Positions 1 to 6,567 of a stretch of DNA of 10,645 nucleotides are shown here, piece after piece. Positions within the stretch are counted from its first letter, which is position 1. Each line of letters starts with the position of its first letter. The stretch lies in the NCBI GenBank assembly GCA_023411395.1, contig JAEYOV010000003.1, positions 1-10,645 of the forward strand. The letters are read 5' to 3'. Source of the stretch: Bacillota bacterium (GTDB lineage Bacteria > Bacillota > Clostridia > Christensenellales > Aristaeellaceae). Under the pieces are notes generated by a model, which saw only the letters and a program-made list of their open reading frames with translations, was not told the DNA's origin and did not search any database. Position numbers and translations under genes: made by a program.

Positions 1-2145
1 CTGGAGCACCTTGTGCATGCCCGGATAGCGGTAGGCGTAAGCGAAGCCGTCGCCCAGGGTTTTTTCATAGTGCCGGCGCAGCGCCTCCTGCTCCGGGCAG
101 ACCATGGGCAGGCCCACACCCACCACCATCACGCCAAGCAGGCGCTCGCCGGGCAGGTCGATGCCCTCGGCAAATACGCCCCCCAGCACGCACAGGCCCA
201 GCAAGGGCTTTGCATCGGCGGTGAACCTTGCAAGAAACGCCTCCCGCGCGGCCTCCTCCATGCCGTTTTCCTGGACAAGAAGGGGCAAACCGGGATCAAA
301 TTGTAAAAGCTCCGCCCCCACCAGCTTCAAATAGGCATAGCTTGGGAAAAAGGCGATGTATTTGCCGGGCCTGGCGGCAAACGCCCGCAGGATGGCGCCC
401 GCCGCCTGCGGGGCCGTTTCCCGCCTCAAGCCATACCGCGTATCCACCCGGTGGCGTATCACCAGTAAATTTTCCGGCGGGAAGGGCGAGGGCAGCGCGA
501 AGCACGCGTCCTCCTCCGTGCCGCCCAGCAGCTTGCGCATGGCGGACAGGGGCGAGAGCGTGGCGGAAAAACAGACCACCCCGGACAGCTTCCTTGTAAC
601 CTCGTGAAGGTGCTCCGCCACGGAAAGGCACAAAAGCCGCACCGACCGCTCCTTGCCCCGGCGCTTTAGCAGCAGCGCGTAATTGGCAAGCCCCCGGTCC
701 TCCGCGGCGCAGAAGCTGATTGCCATCTGGTACAGCTCTCCCAGCATCTGCCCCGCCTCCCCCGCCGGGGGATTCCCAAAGGCCTCCGTCACCTGCTCCA
801 GCAAACCCTGCATGGCGGGAACCAATGCCTCCGGCAGCGCGGATATTTCTTTTTCCTCCCCTTCTTCCTCATAGGGGATGGACCTAAGCTGCGCCAGCGC
901 ACAGGACAGCGCCTTGTACAGCGGCCCCTTGCGCCCTGCGGCCTTGGAAAGCGCCGTGCGGTACGCCCGGATGTACGGCCCGTCCGCATGCCCGGAGAGC
1001 ATGTCCCGCGTTCTTGAAGCCAGGTTGTGGCTCTCATCCGCCAATAAAGTCAAATCCGTGCGCCATTCGAAGATGCGCTTGATCCTGGCTGCCGGGTCAA
1101 AGGCGTAATTGTAGTCGCAGATCACCACATCGGCAATCTCGCAAAGGGACAGCGCAAATTCAAAGGGGCATAATGCATGCTTGTCCGCCATACCGGTCAC
1201 CGCCTGCCCGTTCCAGTCGGTGAAGCGCATCATCTCCTCCAGCGCGTATGGCAGGCGTACAAAGTGCCCCTTGGCCCGTTCACAAAAGTCGGGATGGCAG
1301 CGGGTGAACCTGGGGCACTGCTTTTCCTTGGCGTTTAACGTCAGGCTGCGCAGATGCATGCCCTTTTCCCGCATCAGTTGGGTGGCCTGCAGGGCAGCCT
1401 GGCGCGCGGTGGTTCTGGCGGTCAGGTAAAAAATCTGCCCGGTGAGCCCCTGGCCCAATGCCTTTACAGCCGAGAACAGCACCGCGGCGGATTTGCCCGT
1501 GCCCGTGGGCATGCTGGCAAACAGCCGCTTCTTTTTCTGGATGGCGGTGAACACCTGCACGGCCATTTCCCGCTGGCCGGGGCGGTAGCTTTCAAAAGGA
1601 AAGGGCAGCGCCTGAAGGCTTTCATCCCGCGCCGCCCTGTGCGCCCGCTGCATGGCCTCCCATCCGGCATAGGCTAAAAGCAGCGCCTCAAACTCCGCCT
1701 TCAGCTCCCCGGCGGTCAATTCCTCCTCAAAGGCCGCCCTTTGCACCCCCGCTTCGGTCACGTACACCACCCGCAGGCGCACGGCCTCCTTGCCCCTTTC
1801 CAAGCATACCATATGCCCGTATACCACAGCCTGGGCCCGGTGGGCCGGCCACGCCGCCTCCGGCGGCCGCGGGTAAGAAGACAGCTTCAGTTCCTCTATA
1901 ACGGGCACATCCGCGTCGAAATACGCGTCCATCCGCCCGGCGATCAAAAAATCGATACCCTCCGCCGATACGGCAAGGCTCACCGGCACCTCCGCCTGCC
2001 AGCCTTCCCCAAGCAATCCCTGCCAGGCCTTGTGCCCTTTCATCCCCGCCTGCAAATCCGACTTCCCGGTAGCGGGCAGTATGTCCTCCCCGTGGATGGA
2101 AAATTCCACAAGCTCCCGCACCGGTACCCGCTTCGGCCCTTCCAT
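1..2145 (-). CDS. PD-(D/E)XK nuclease-like / DinG-XPD family iron-sulfur DNA helicase, 3' end cut by window edge
   Basis: The frame is open for 715 codons from ATG at 2145 to the left edge, with no stop. The N-terminus looks like a RecB/Cas4-type nuclease domain: H38, GRMD (70-73), E85-L-K87 and Q105...Y109 match the usual H, D, ExK and QxxxY positions. The XPD/DinG (COG1199) core follows: RPGQ near 188, Walker A MPTGTGKS (212-219), candidate cluster cysteines C277, C283, C288 and C326, Walker B-like DESH (370-373), a FSATLSP motif III and GVFAEGIDLPGE as motif V. The sequence stops at GMHKVLQ, just where motif VI (QxxGRxxR) would begin, so roughly the last 60-80 residues are missing. Family members unwind DNA during repair. 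TGAGGTGG lies just before the start. All visible catalytic residues are intact. Family confidence is high; whether the nuclease-like domain cuts DNA is inferred. Confidence 0.9.
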   Translation of the reverse strand, partial: MEGPKRVPVRELVEFSIHGEDILPATGKSDLQAGMKGHKAWQGLLGEGWQAEVPVSLAVSAEGIDFLIAGRMDAYFDADVPVIEELKLSSYPRPPEAAWPAHRAQAVVYGHMVCLERGKEAVRLRVVYVTEAGVQRAAFEEELTAGELKAEFEALLLAYAGWEAMQRAHRAARDESLQALPFPFESYRPGQREMAVQVFTAIQKKKRLFASMPTGTGKSAAVLFSAVKALGQGLTGQIFYLTARTTARQAALQATQLMREKGMHLRSLTLNAKEKQCPRFTRCHPDFCERAKGHFVRLPYALEEMMRFTDWNGQAVTGMADKHALCPFEFALSLCEIADVVICDYNYAFDPAARIKRIFEWRTDLTLLADESHNLASRTRDMLSGHADGPYIRAYRTALSKAAGRKGPLYKALSCALAQLRSIPYEEEGEEKEISALPEALVPAMQGLLEQVTEAFGNPPAGEAGQMLGELYQMAISFCAAEDRGLANYALLLKRRGKERSVRLLCLSVAEHLHEVTRKLSGVVCFSATLSPLSAMRKLLGGTEEDACFALPSPFPPENLLVIRHRVDTRYGLRRETAPQAAGAILRAFAARPGKYIAFFPSYAYLKLVGAELLQFDPGLPLLVQENGMEEAAREAFLARFTADAKPLLGLCVLGGVFAEGIDLPGERLLGVMVVGVGLPMVCPEQEALRRHYEKTLGDGFAYAYRYPGMHKVLQ

Positions 2146-2158
2146 GCGCCACCTCACG

Positions 2159-2172
2159 CAAACATTTGTTTC
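2159..2172. promoter_or_regulatory. LexA-like (SOS) operator candidate
   Basis: The 14-mer CAAACATTTGTTTC matches the Bacillus-type LexA consensus CGAACRNRYGTTYC at 12 of 14 positions. It contains the dyad AAACA-TT-TGTTT. It starts 14 bases upstream of the helicase start codon, directly downstream of the -10 candidate, where a bound repressor would block transcription. dinG-family genes belong to the SOS regulon in several bacteria. The second position departs from the core G, so affinity is uncertain. Confidence 0.5.
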
Positions 2173-2173
2173 C

Positions 2174-2202
2174 ATTATGCCACACGCAAAGGGAAGACGC
2201 AA
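2174..2202 (-). promoter_or_regulatory. Promoter candidate for the helicase gene
   Basis: On the minus strand, CATAAT (2179-2174) matches the -10 consensus at 5 of 6 positions. TTGCGT (2202-2197) is a weak -35 (3 of 6) at an ideal 17-base spacing. The predicted transcript would start inside or beside the LexA-like box at 2159-2172, leaving a short leader before ATG at 2145. Confidence 0.5.
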
Positions 2203-2235
2203 GGGGGGGACGGGGAAACGGATGGCGAGGCTTGG

Positions 2236-2271
2236 CGGGAAGGGGAATTTTTGAAAAAATTCCCCTTCCCG
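2236..2271. repeat. Perfect 17-bp inverted repeat (intergenic palindrome)
   Basis: The left arm 2236-2252 (CGGGAAGGGGAATTTTT) and right arm 2255-2271 are exact reverse complements separated by two bases. It lies between the divergent helicase and ktr promoters. As RNA it would form a very stable hairpin, but neither strand has a T-run directly after the stem. Its GGAATTT...AAATTCC centre resembles hairpin 3 of the cluster at 10486-10506, so a dispersed palindromic element is possible. Confidence 0.7.
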
Positions 2272-2385
2272 TACCCATCCCCAAAAACTTCAAATCTAGG
2301 CTTAATGAACACTTTCGTCTTCTATCCATATTCCCGGGCCGCCGTTCGCCCAATTTCAAGCCCTCCCATTTTTACAGCACCAAAA

Positions 2386-2405
2386 AAGCGGTATTCATAC
2401 CGCTT
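2386..2405 (-). terminator. Hairpin with T-tail on the minus strand, possible insulating terminator
   Basis: AAGCGGTAT (2386-2394) and ATACCGCTT (2397-2405) form a perfect 9-bp stem. Read on the minus strand the stem is followed by TTTT (2385-2382), giving an intrinsic-terminator shape. It ends four bases before the -35 of the ktr promoter. No minus-strand gene immediately precedes it, so it may only stop antisense transcription towards the helicase, or may be an operator-like dyad. Confidence 0.4.
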
Positions 2406-2408
2406 CTA

Positions 2409-2436
2409 TTGACAAATCGGTTTTCAACGCTATACT
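2409..2436 (+). promoter_or_regulatory. Sigma-A-type promoter of the ktr operon
   Basis: A perfect -35 TTGACA (2409-2414) is followed after 16 bases by TATACT (2431-2436, 5 of 6 to TATAAT). The predicted start is near 2443, giving a leader of about 110 nt before the first ATG at 2553. This is one of the best housekeeping-type promoter matches in the window. Confidence 0.75.
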
Positions 2437-2446
2437 TTCTACTTGT

Positions 2447-2465
2447 CGCTTTTCATTGAAAAGCG
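2447..2465 (+). repeat. 9-bp inverted repeat in the ktr leader
   Basis: CGCTTTTCA (2447-2455) and TGAAAAGCG (2457-2465) are exact reverse complements around one central base. It lies just after the predicted transcription start, so it could be a repressor operator or a 5'-end RNA hairpin. No T-run follows, which argues against a terminator. Confidence 0.5.
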
Positions 2466-2516
2466 TCTTAATATATTCTTTATACGGAACACCTCACTTT
2501 AAACGCCGCGTTAATG

Positions 2517-2542
2517 TCCGGGCTGATATACTGAAGCCCGGA
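2517..2542 (+). promoter_or_regulatory. Leader hairpin overlapping the Shine-Dalgarno of the first ktr-operon gene
   Basis: TCCGGGCT (2517-2524) pairs perfectly with AGCCCGGA (2535-2542) across a 10-base loop. The ribosome binding site GGAGGTG occupies 2540-2546, so its first three bases are in the stem. This could lower initiation or allow switching. No known riboswitch consensus was recognised in the leader. Confidence 0.45.
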
Positions 2543-2552
2543 GGTGAAAGGC

Positions 2553-3005
2553 ATGCCGGCCTGGGTGGTGATCCTGCTCTTTGTAGGGGCGCTTGTGTTC
2601 GGCTTTCTGGGCATGGATGGCCTTGACCGCATGCTTATGCGCCAAACGGAGGAAACTACCCCCGCAAAAAATGCCAAAACGCTTCTTTTCGGGCAGGAGG
2701 AAGACATTTTTTCCGCCAGGGAGTGGCTCAAAAAGTCGCACTTGAACTATGATGAAGTGGACGCGCCCGCGCTGCCCGATGCGGGCGGTTATCATTTTTT
2801 GATGGCGCTGTCCAAGAGCGACATGGATAACCTGCTTTTATGCGCAGCCGCCAGGCAGCGCTGCCGTGGCGTTATAACCGCCGCCAGGCTATGTGACACG
2901 GTATACCTGCCGGTGTTCCGCGAAGCGGGCATCGATTACATTCTCCCCGGCAGCGGGGATACTGAAATTATGGAGTTGTTGAATCATGTCCATCCGCGTG
3001 CTTGA
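2553..3005 (+). CDS. Small membrane-anchored protein with a degenerate RCK (TrkA-N)-like domain, ktr operon
   Basis: This 150-residue protein has no family name I recognise. ATG 2553 is preferred over in-frame GTG 2544 because GGAGGTG (2540-2546) is well spaced from it. Residues 4-20 form one hydrophobic helix; the rest is probably cytoplasmic. From about residue 42 it resembles the Rossmann-like RCK-N domain of KtrA/TrkA. KTLLFGQEED (42-51) sits where GxGxxG should be, but the glycines are gone. HFLMALSKSDMDNLLLCAAA (81-100) lines up with the TrkA segment DIVIAATATDEINMLCCLSA, and VITAARLCDT...AGIDYILPG (107-133) with its TIARIRD...GIDLAINP. There is no RCK-C domain. The stop overlaps the ktrB start by 20 bases, implying coupled translation. 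A role as an accessory KtrB subunit is inferred. The gene is probably real; its function is unknown. Confidence 0.82.
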   Translation: MPAWVVILLFVGALVFGFLGMDGLDRMLMRQTEETTPAKNAKTLLFGQEEDIFSAREWLKKSHLNYDEVDAPALPDAGGYHFLMALSKSDMDNLLLCAAARQRCRGVITAARLCDTVYLPVFREAGIDYILPGSGDTEIMELLNHVHPRA

Positions 3006-4335
3006 CAGGCGGAAAATCAACGAAAGCCAGGTGCTGGCGCTGGGCTTTTTGACGGTAATCCTCCTGGGCGCAACGCTTTTGCGCCTGCCCATCGCCTCCC
3101 GCAGCCGCGTGTCCATCCCCTGGATCGACGCCATTTTTACCGCCTCCTCCGCCACCTGCGTCACGGGGCTGGTGATGTATGACACCTACACCCAGTTCTC
3201 CCTGTTCGGGCAGACGGTGATCCTGATGATGATCCAGGTGGGCGGCCTGGGCTTCATGACGGTGGCCACCATGTTTTCCATGTTCATGGGCCGCAGGATC
3301 GGGCTGATGGAGCGCGGGCTGATGAAGGAATCCATCGGCACCTTGCAGGTGGGCGGCATCGTGCGCATTTTGAAGCACGTGCTCATCGGCACCGCCGTAC
3401 TGGAGATCACCGGCGCCATTGTGCTGTCCATACGCTTTATTCCGCAGCTTGGCTGGATACCGGGCATTTATTACGGCATCTTCCATTCCGTATCGGCGTT
3501 TTGCAACGCGGGCTTTGACCTGATGGGCCGTTTCGGCCCCTACTCCTCCCTTACGCACTACCAGGGCGATGTGCTGGTGAACGTCACGGTCATGTCCCTG
3601 ATCATCATCGGCGGCCTGGGCTTTGTGGTATGGGAAGATTTGTATCAAAAGCGGCTCCGCTTTTCCCGCATGAGCCTGCACGCCAGGGCCGTACTGATGT
3701 TCACCGCCGTGCTCATCCTTTTGGGCGCGGGGCTGTTCCTGCTTCTGGAACGGGAGAATACACTGTCCGGGCTGCCCACCGGCACGAAAATCATGGCCAG
3801 CCTCTTCCACTCCATCACGCCGCGCACCGCGGGCTTCAACACGGTGGACACCGGCGCGCTCACGGGCGGCGGCAAGCTGCTGACCATGTTTTTGATGATC
3901 ATTGGCGGCAGCCCCGGCTCCACCGCCGGCGGCATCAAAACCACCACCTTCCTGATGCTGCTCCTGTCGGCCTTCGCCTACATCAGGGGCCGGGAGGATG
4001 TAAACATCATGGGCCGGCGGCTGGAGCCGGGCGGGCTTCGCAAGGCCTTCATCATCACCACCGTCTACCTGATGGCCGCCTTCCTGGCCACGCTGGTGTT
4101 GGTTTCCATGCATCCTGTTTTGATGGAGGACATGGCCTTTGAGGTGGTGTCGGCCATCAGCACCGTGGGGCTGACCACGGGCATCACGCCGTCGCTGAAC
4201 CCAGCATCGCGGATCATCGTATCGCTGCTTGTGTTCCTGGGCCGGGTGGGAAGCCTGTCCGTACTGATGGCCATTACCCATCAGCAAAACGGCTTGAACA
4301 CCAAAAAACCCGTAGATAAATTGATCGTAGGATAA
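2986..4335 (+). CDS. ktrB: KtrB, potassium-translocating membrane subunit of the Ktr system
   Basis: A 449-residue SKT-superfamily (Trk/Ktr/HKT) protein of usual KtrB length. In the inner membrane it forms a dimer that passes K+, in Ktr systems typically Na+-dependent, gated by the KtrA ring. The four M1-P-M2 repeats are visible from their filter glycines: CVTGL (G61), CNAGF (G176), TAGFN (G283) and TVGLT (G395). The intramembrane gate loop GGSPGSTAGGIKTTT (307-321) and the conserved arginine of the last repeat (R420 in LGRVGS) are intact. Start ATG 2986 follows GGAG (2972-2975) and lies inside the preceding small gene, so translation is probably coupled. Filter loops of CVTG/CNAG type and the short N-terminus place it with KtrB rather than TrkH. 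Confidence 0.95.
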   Translation: MSIRVLDRRKINESQVLALGFLTVILLGATLLRLPIASRSRVSIPWIDAIFTASSATCVTGLVMYDTYTQFSLFGQTVILMMIQVGGLGFMTVATMFSMFMGRRIGLMERGLMKESIGTLQVGGIVRILKHVLIGTAVLEITGAIVLSIRFIPQLGWIPGIYYGIFHSVSAFCNAGFDLMGRFGPYSSLTHYQGDVLVNVTVMSLIIIGGLGFVVWEDLYQKRLRFSRMSLHARAVLMFTAVLILLGAGLFLLLERENTLSGLPTGTKIMASLFHSITPRTAGFNTVDTGALTGGGKLLTMFLMIIGGSPGSTAGGIKTTTFLMLLLSAFAYIRGREDVNIMGRRLEPGGLRKAFIITTVYLMAAFLATLVLVSMHPVLMEDMAFEVVSAISTVGLTTGITPSLNPASRIIVSLLVFLGRVGSLSVLMAITHQQNGLNTKKPVDKLIVG

Positions 4336-4347
4336 GGAGAAGGAATC

Positions 4348-4998
4348 ATGAAATCCATTCTGGTGATTGGCCTTGGGCGGTTCGGCAGGCATTTGGCCAC
4401 GAAGTTCGCGGAGCTGCGCGACGAAGTCATGGTGGTGGATATAGACGAAAACCGTGTGAACGCCCTGGCGCCCATCGCCACCTCCGCCCAGATCGGCGAC
4501 TGCACCGACGAGCGGGTGCTTCAAACCCTGGGCGTCAGGAACTTCGATATCTGCTTCGTGTGCATCGGCAGCCACTTCCAGTCGTCCCTGGAGATCACCT
4601 CCCTTTTGAAGGAAATGGGCGCGGAACGGGTCATTGCCAAGGCAGACAGGGACATTCACGCCAAGTTCCTTCTGCGCAACGGCGCGGATGAGGTGATTTA
4701 CCCCGAAAAGGAAGTGGCCCACCGCACCGCCATCAAGCACAGCGCAGGCCATGCCTTCGATTACATCGAGTGGGCCGAGGATTATTGCATCGCCGAGGTA
4801 TCGCCCCTTCGAAGCTGGCTGGGCAAAAGCATCCGCGAGGTGGCCGTCCGCACCGAATACAGGGTTGGCATCATCGCCATCAAGGGCCGCAGCGGCTTTT
4901 CCCAGGCGCCTGACGCCAACTATGTCTTTTCCGAAGGCGACCACCTTGTCGTCGCCGGCGGCAAAAAAGACGTGGTCAAGCTGCTGAGCAAAACGTAA
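4348..4998 (+). CDS. ktrA: KtrA, cytoplasmic RCK gating subunit of the Ktr potassium system
   Basis: A 216-residue protein, the expected KtrA size, with one RCK-N and one RCK-C domain. RCK-N (about 1-130) begins with the nucleotide loop GLGRFG (8-13) and has the acidic ribose-contacting residue at the end of strand 2 (D31 in VVDIDE). RCK-C (about 135-216) covers IEWAEDYCIAEV to the end. KtrA assembles as an octameric ring under KtrB and opens it on ATP binding; RCK-C of Firmicute KtrA often binds cyclic di-AMP, which closes transport, but that is family knowledge and cannot be shown here. AAGGAG (4334-4339), overlapping the ktrB stop, sits 8 bases before the start; the gap to ktrB is 12 bases. 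It is the last gene of the operon, followed by a stem-loop. Confidence 0.95.
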   Translation: MKSILVIGLGRFGRHLATKFAELRDEVMVVDIDENRVNALAPIATSAQIGDCTDERVLQTLGVRNFDICFVCIGSHFQSSLEITSLLKEMGAERVIAKADRDIHAKFLLRNGADEVIYPEKEVAHRTAIKHSAGHAFDYIEWAEDYCIAEVSPLRSWLGKSIREVAVRTEYRVGIIAIKGRSGFSQAPDANYVFSEGDHLVVAGGKKDVVKLLSKT

Positions 4999-5028
4999 CG
5001 CAAACGGAAACAGAATAACAGATCCATT

Positions 5029-5068
5029 TCCGGGGAGGGTTTCTTATAAAAAAGAAGCCCTCCCCGGA
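5029..5068. terminator. Strong stem-loop terminator between convergent ktr and trk operons
   Basis: TCCGGGGAGGGTTTCTT (5029-5045) pairs with 5052-5068 over 17 positions, including one G-T, around the loop ATAAAA. It starts 31 bases after the ktrA stop and lies 48 bases beyond the trkH stop. The plus-strand tail CTTCTCTTT is only moderately T-rich. It probably ends ktr transcripts and may also serve trk from the other side. Confidence 0.75.
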
Positions 5069-5115
5069 CTTCTCTTTAGAAAACTTTTCTGCCCTGAAAA
5101 CAGGGTGCGGGTACG

Positions 5116-6567
5116 CTACTGCCGCTTCCACACCGCCGGGTGGAACAATACGAAGATAGGGAACAGCTCCAGCCGCCCCGCCAGCATGATCAAAGACAGC
5201 ACGATTTTCGAAAAACTGCCGTATCCCGAAAAATTGCCCACCGGGCCGACCGCGCCAAGGCCGGGGCCTATGTTGGAAATGCAGCTCAATACGGCGGTAA
5301 AGTTGGTCTCCAGGTCATACTTGTTGTCCAGGGAAATCACCAGCGTCCCCAGCAGCAGCAGCAGCACATAGGCAAAGAAGAACACGGCAACCTGGCCCAG
5401 CATGTCCTCCTCCACGGCCTTGCCCTCCAGGCGCACCACTTTCACCTTCCGGGGCTGAAATGTCTGGCGTATCTGCCTCAGGCCCAGCTTGCCCAGCAAT
5501 ATGGCGCGAGCCACCTTGATACCGCCGCCCGTAGACCCGGCGCTGGCGCCAACGAACATCAAAAGTACCAGCATGACCCGGCTGAACTGCGGCCACAGGT
5601 TGAAATCCGCCGTCACATACCCCGTGGTGCTCATGATGCTGGCGGCATGAAAGCCGCCGTAGCGCAGCGCCTGAAAAAAGTTGCCGTATACGGGCATCAG
5701 GTTGACCGTTATCAGCAGGATCGCCGATACCGCTATGATCAGGTATACCCGCAGCTCCTCGCTTTTGACCGCTTCCTTCAGCGAACCGCGGATCAGCTTG
5801 TAGTACAGAGCGAAGTTCACGCCGAAAACCAGCATGAACACGGTGATGATGCCGTCGATGAGGGGGCTTGAAAATGCACCCACGCTGGCGCCGTAATTGC
5901 TGAACCCGCCGGTGCCGGCGGTGCCGAAGGCGTGTATCACCGCGTCGTACAGGTCCATGCCGGCAAGCATCAAAAGCCCCGTCAGCGCAAGGGTGAGAAC
6001 CGTATAGATCAGGTACAGCAGCTTGGCCGTATTGCCCATTTTGGGTACCAGCCTGGCAAGGCTCGGGCCCGGGCTTTCGGCCCGCGCCAGGTGCGCTGTC
6101 CTGCCCGACATGGTGGGCAGTATGGCCAATGTAAGCACCAGCACGCCCATCCCGCCGATCCAGTGGGTGAAGCTGCGCCAGAAGAAAACGCCCCGGTGCG
6201 AATCTTTGGGGAAATCGTTCAAAACCGAAGCGCCGGTGGTGGTAAAGCCGCTGACACATTCAAAGACCGCGTCGACCGGATCGGGGATGAGGCCTGAAAA
6301 CACAAAGGGCAGGCTGCCGAAAAAGCCCAGAAGCACCCAGGCTGAGCCCACCGCCACAAAGCCTTCCCTGGCGCGCATGTCCCTGTTTATGGGCTTGGAC
6401 AGGCGCCACATGGGCAGCCCGAAAAGCAAAAGCAGCAGGATCGTCTTCACAAAGGCCGGGGTATCCCCGTCCCTGTAATACAGGGAAACGGCCAGGCTCA
6501 AGGCCATGGCCCCGGCCTCAATGAGCAGTATCTTGCCCAGTACGTTCATCAGCAGGCGCCTGTTCAT
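5116..6567 (-). CDS. trkH: TrkH-type potassium transporter membrane subunit
   Basis: A 483-residue SKT-superfamily protein, the typical TrkH length and clearly longer at the N-terminus than KtrB. Filter loops in order are TTTGAS (G112), TGTGGFSN (about G220), STTGYVT (G316) and NIGPG (G434). The flexible intramembrane loop ASAGSTGGGIKVAR (341-354) that TrkA/NAD(P) or ATP state controls is present, as is the conserved arginine R465 (AGRLELFP). It passes K+ across the inner membrane in complex with TrkA. ATG at 6567 overlaps the trkA stop as ATGA and has AGGAGG (6580-6575) seven bases ahead, inside trkA. All key residues look intact, so this appears to be a second functional K+ channel-like subunit beside KtrB rather than a decayed copy. 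Confidence 0.95.
   Translation of the reverse strand: MNRRLLMNVLGKILLIEAGAMALSLAVSLYYRDGDTPAFVKTILLLLLFGLPMWRLSKPINRDMRAREGFVAVGSAWVLLGFFGSLPFVFSGLIPDPVDAVFECVSGFTTTGASVLNDFPKDSHRGVFFWRSFTHWIGGMGVLVLTLAILPTMSGRTAHLARAESPGPSLARLVPKMGNTAKLLYLIYTVLTLALTGLLMLAGMDLYDAVIHAFGTAGTGGFSNYGASVGAFSSPLIDGIITVFMLVFGVNFALYYKLIRGSLKEAVKSEELRVYLIIAVSAILLITVNLMPVYGNFFQALRYGGFHAASIMSTTGYVTADFNLWPQFSRVMLVLLMFVGASAGSTGGGIKVARAILLGKLGLRQIRQTFQPRKVKVVRLEGKAVEEDMLGQVAVFFFAYVLLLLLGTLVISLDNKYDLETNFTAVLSCISNIGPGLGAVGPVGNFSGYGSFSKIVLSLIMLAGRLELFPIFVLFHPAVWKRQ

Noticed and set aside
1727..2359. 210-codon minus-strand frame overlapping the helicase start
   Set aside because: It is out of frame with the helicase, which carries the domains; the peptide is Gly/Arg-rich without motifs.
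2479..2502. KdpE-type TTTATA...TTTAAA pair in the ktr leader
   Set aside because: Spacing is 13 bases rather than that of known KdpE sites, it lies downstream of the promoter, and such AT hexamers are common by chance.
2443..2552. Cyclic di-AMP (ydaO/kimA) riboswitch in the ktr leader
   Set aside because: The leader is about 110 nt, short for this class, and I see none of its conserved sequence blocks.
2968..4944. 658-codon minus-strand open frame rich in His, Gln and Gly
   Set aside because: It runs antisense to ktrB and ktrA, whose family motifs are unmistakable, has low-complexity composition and no recognisable domain. It is a by-product of GC-rich codon use.
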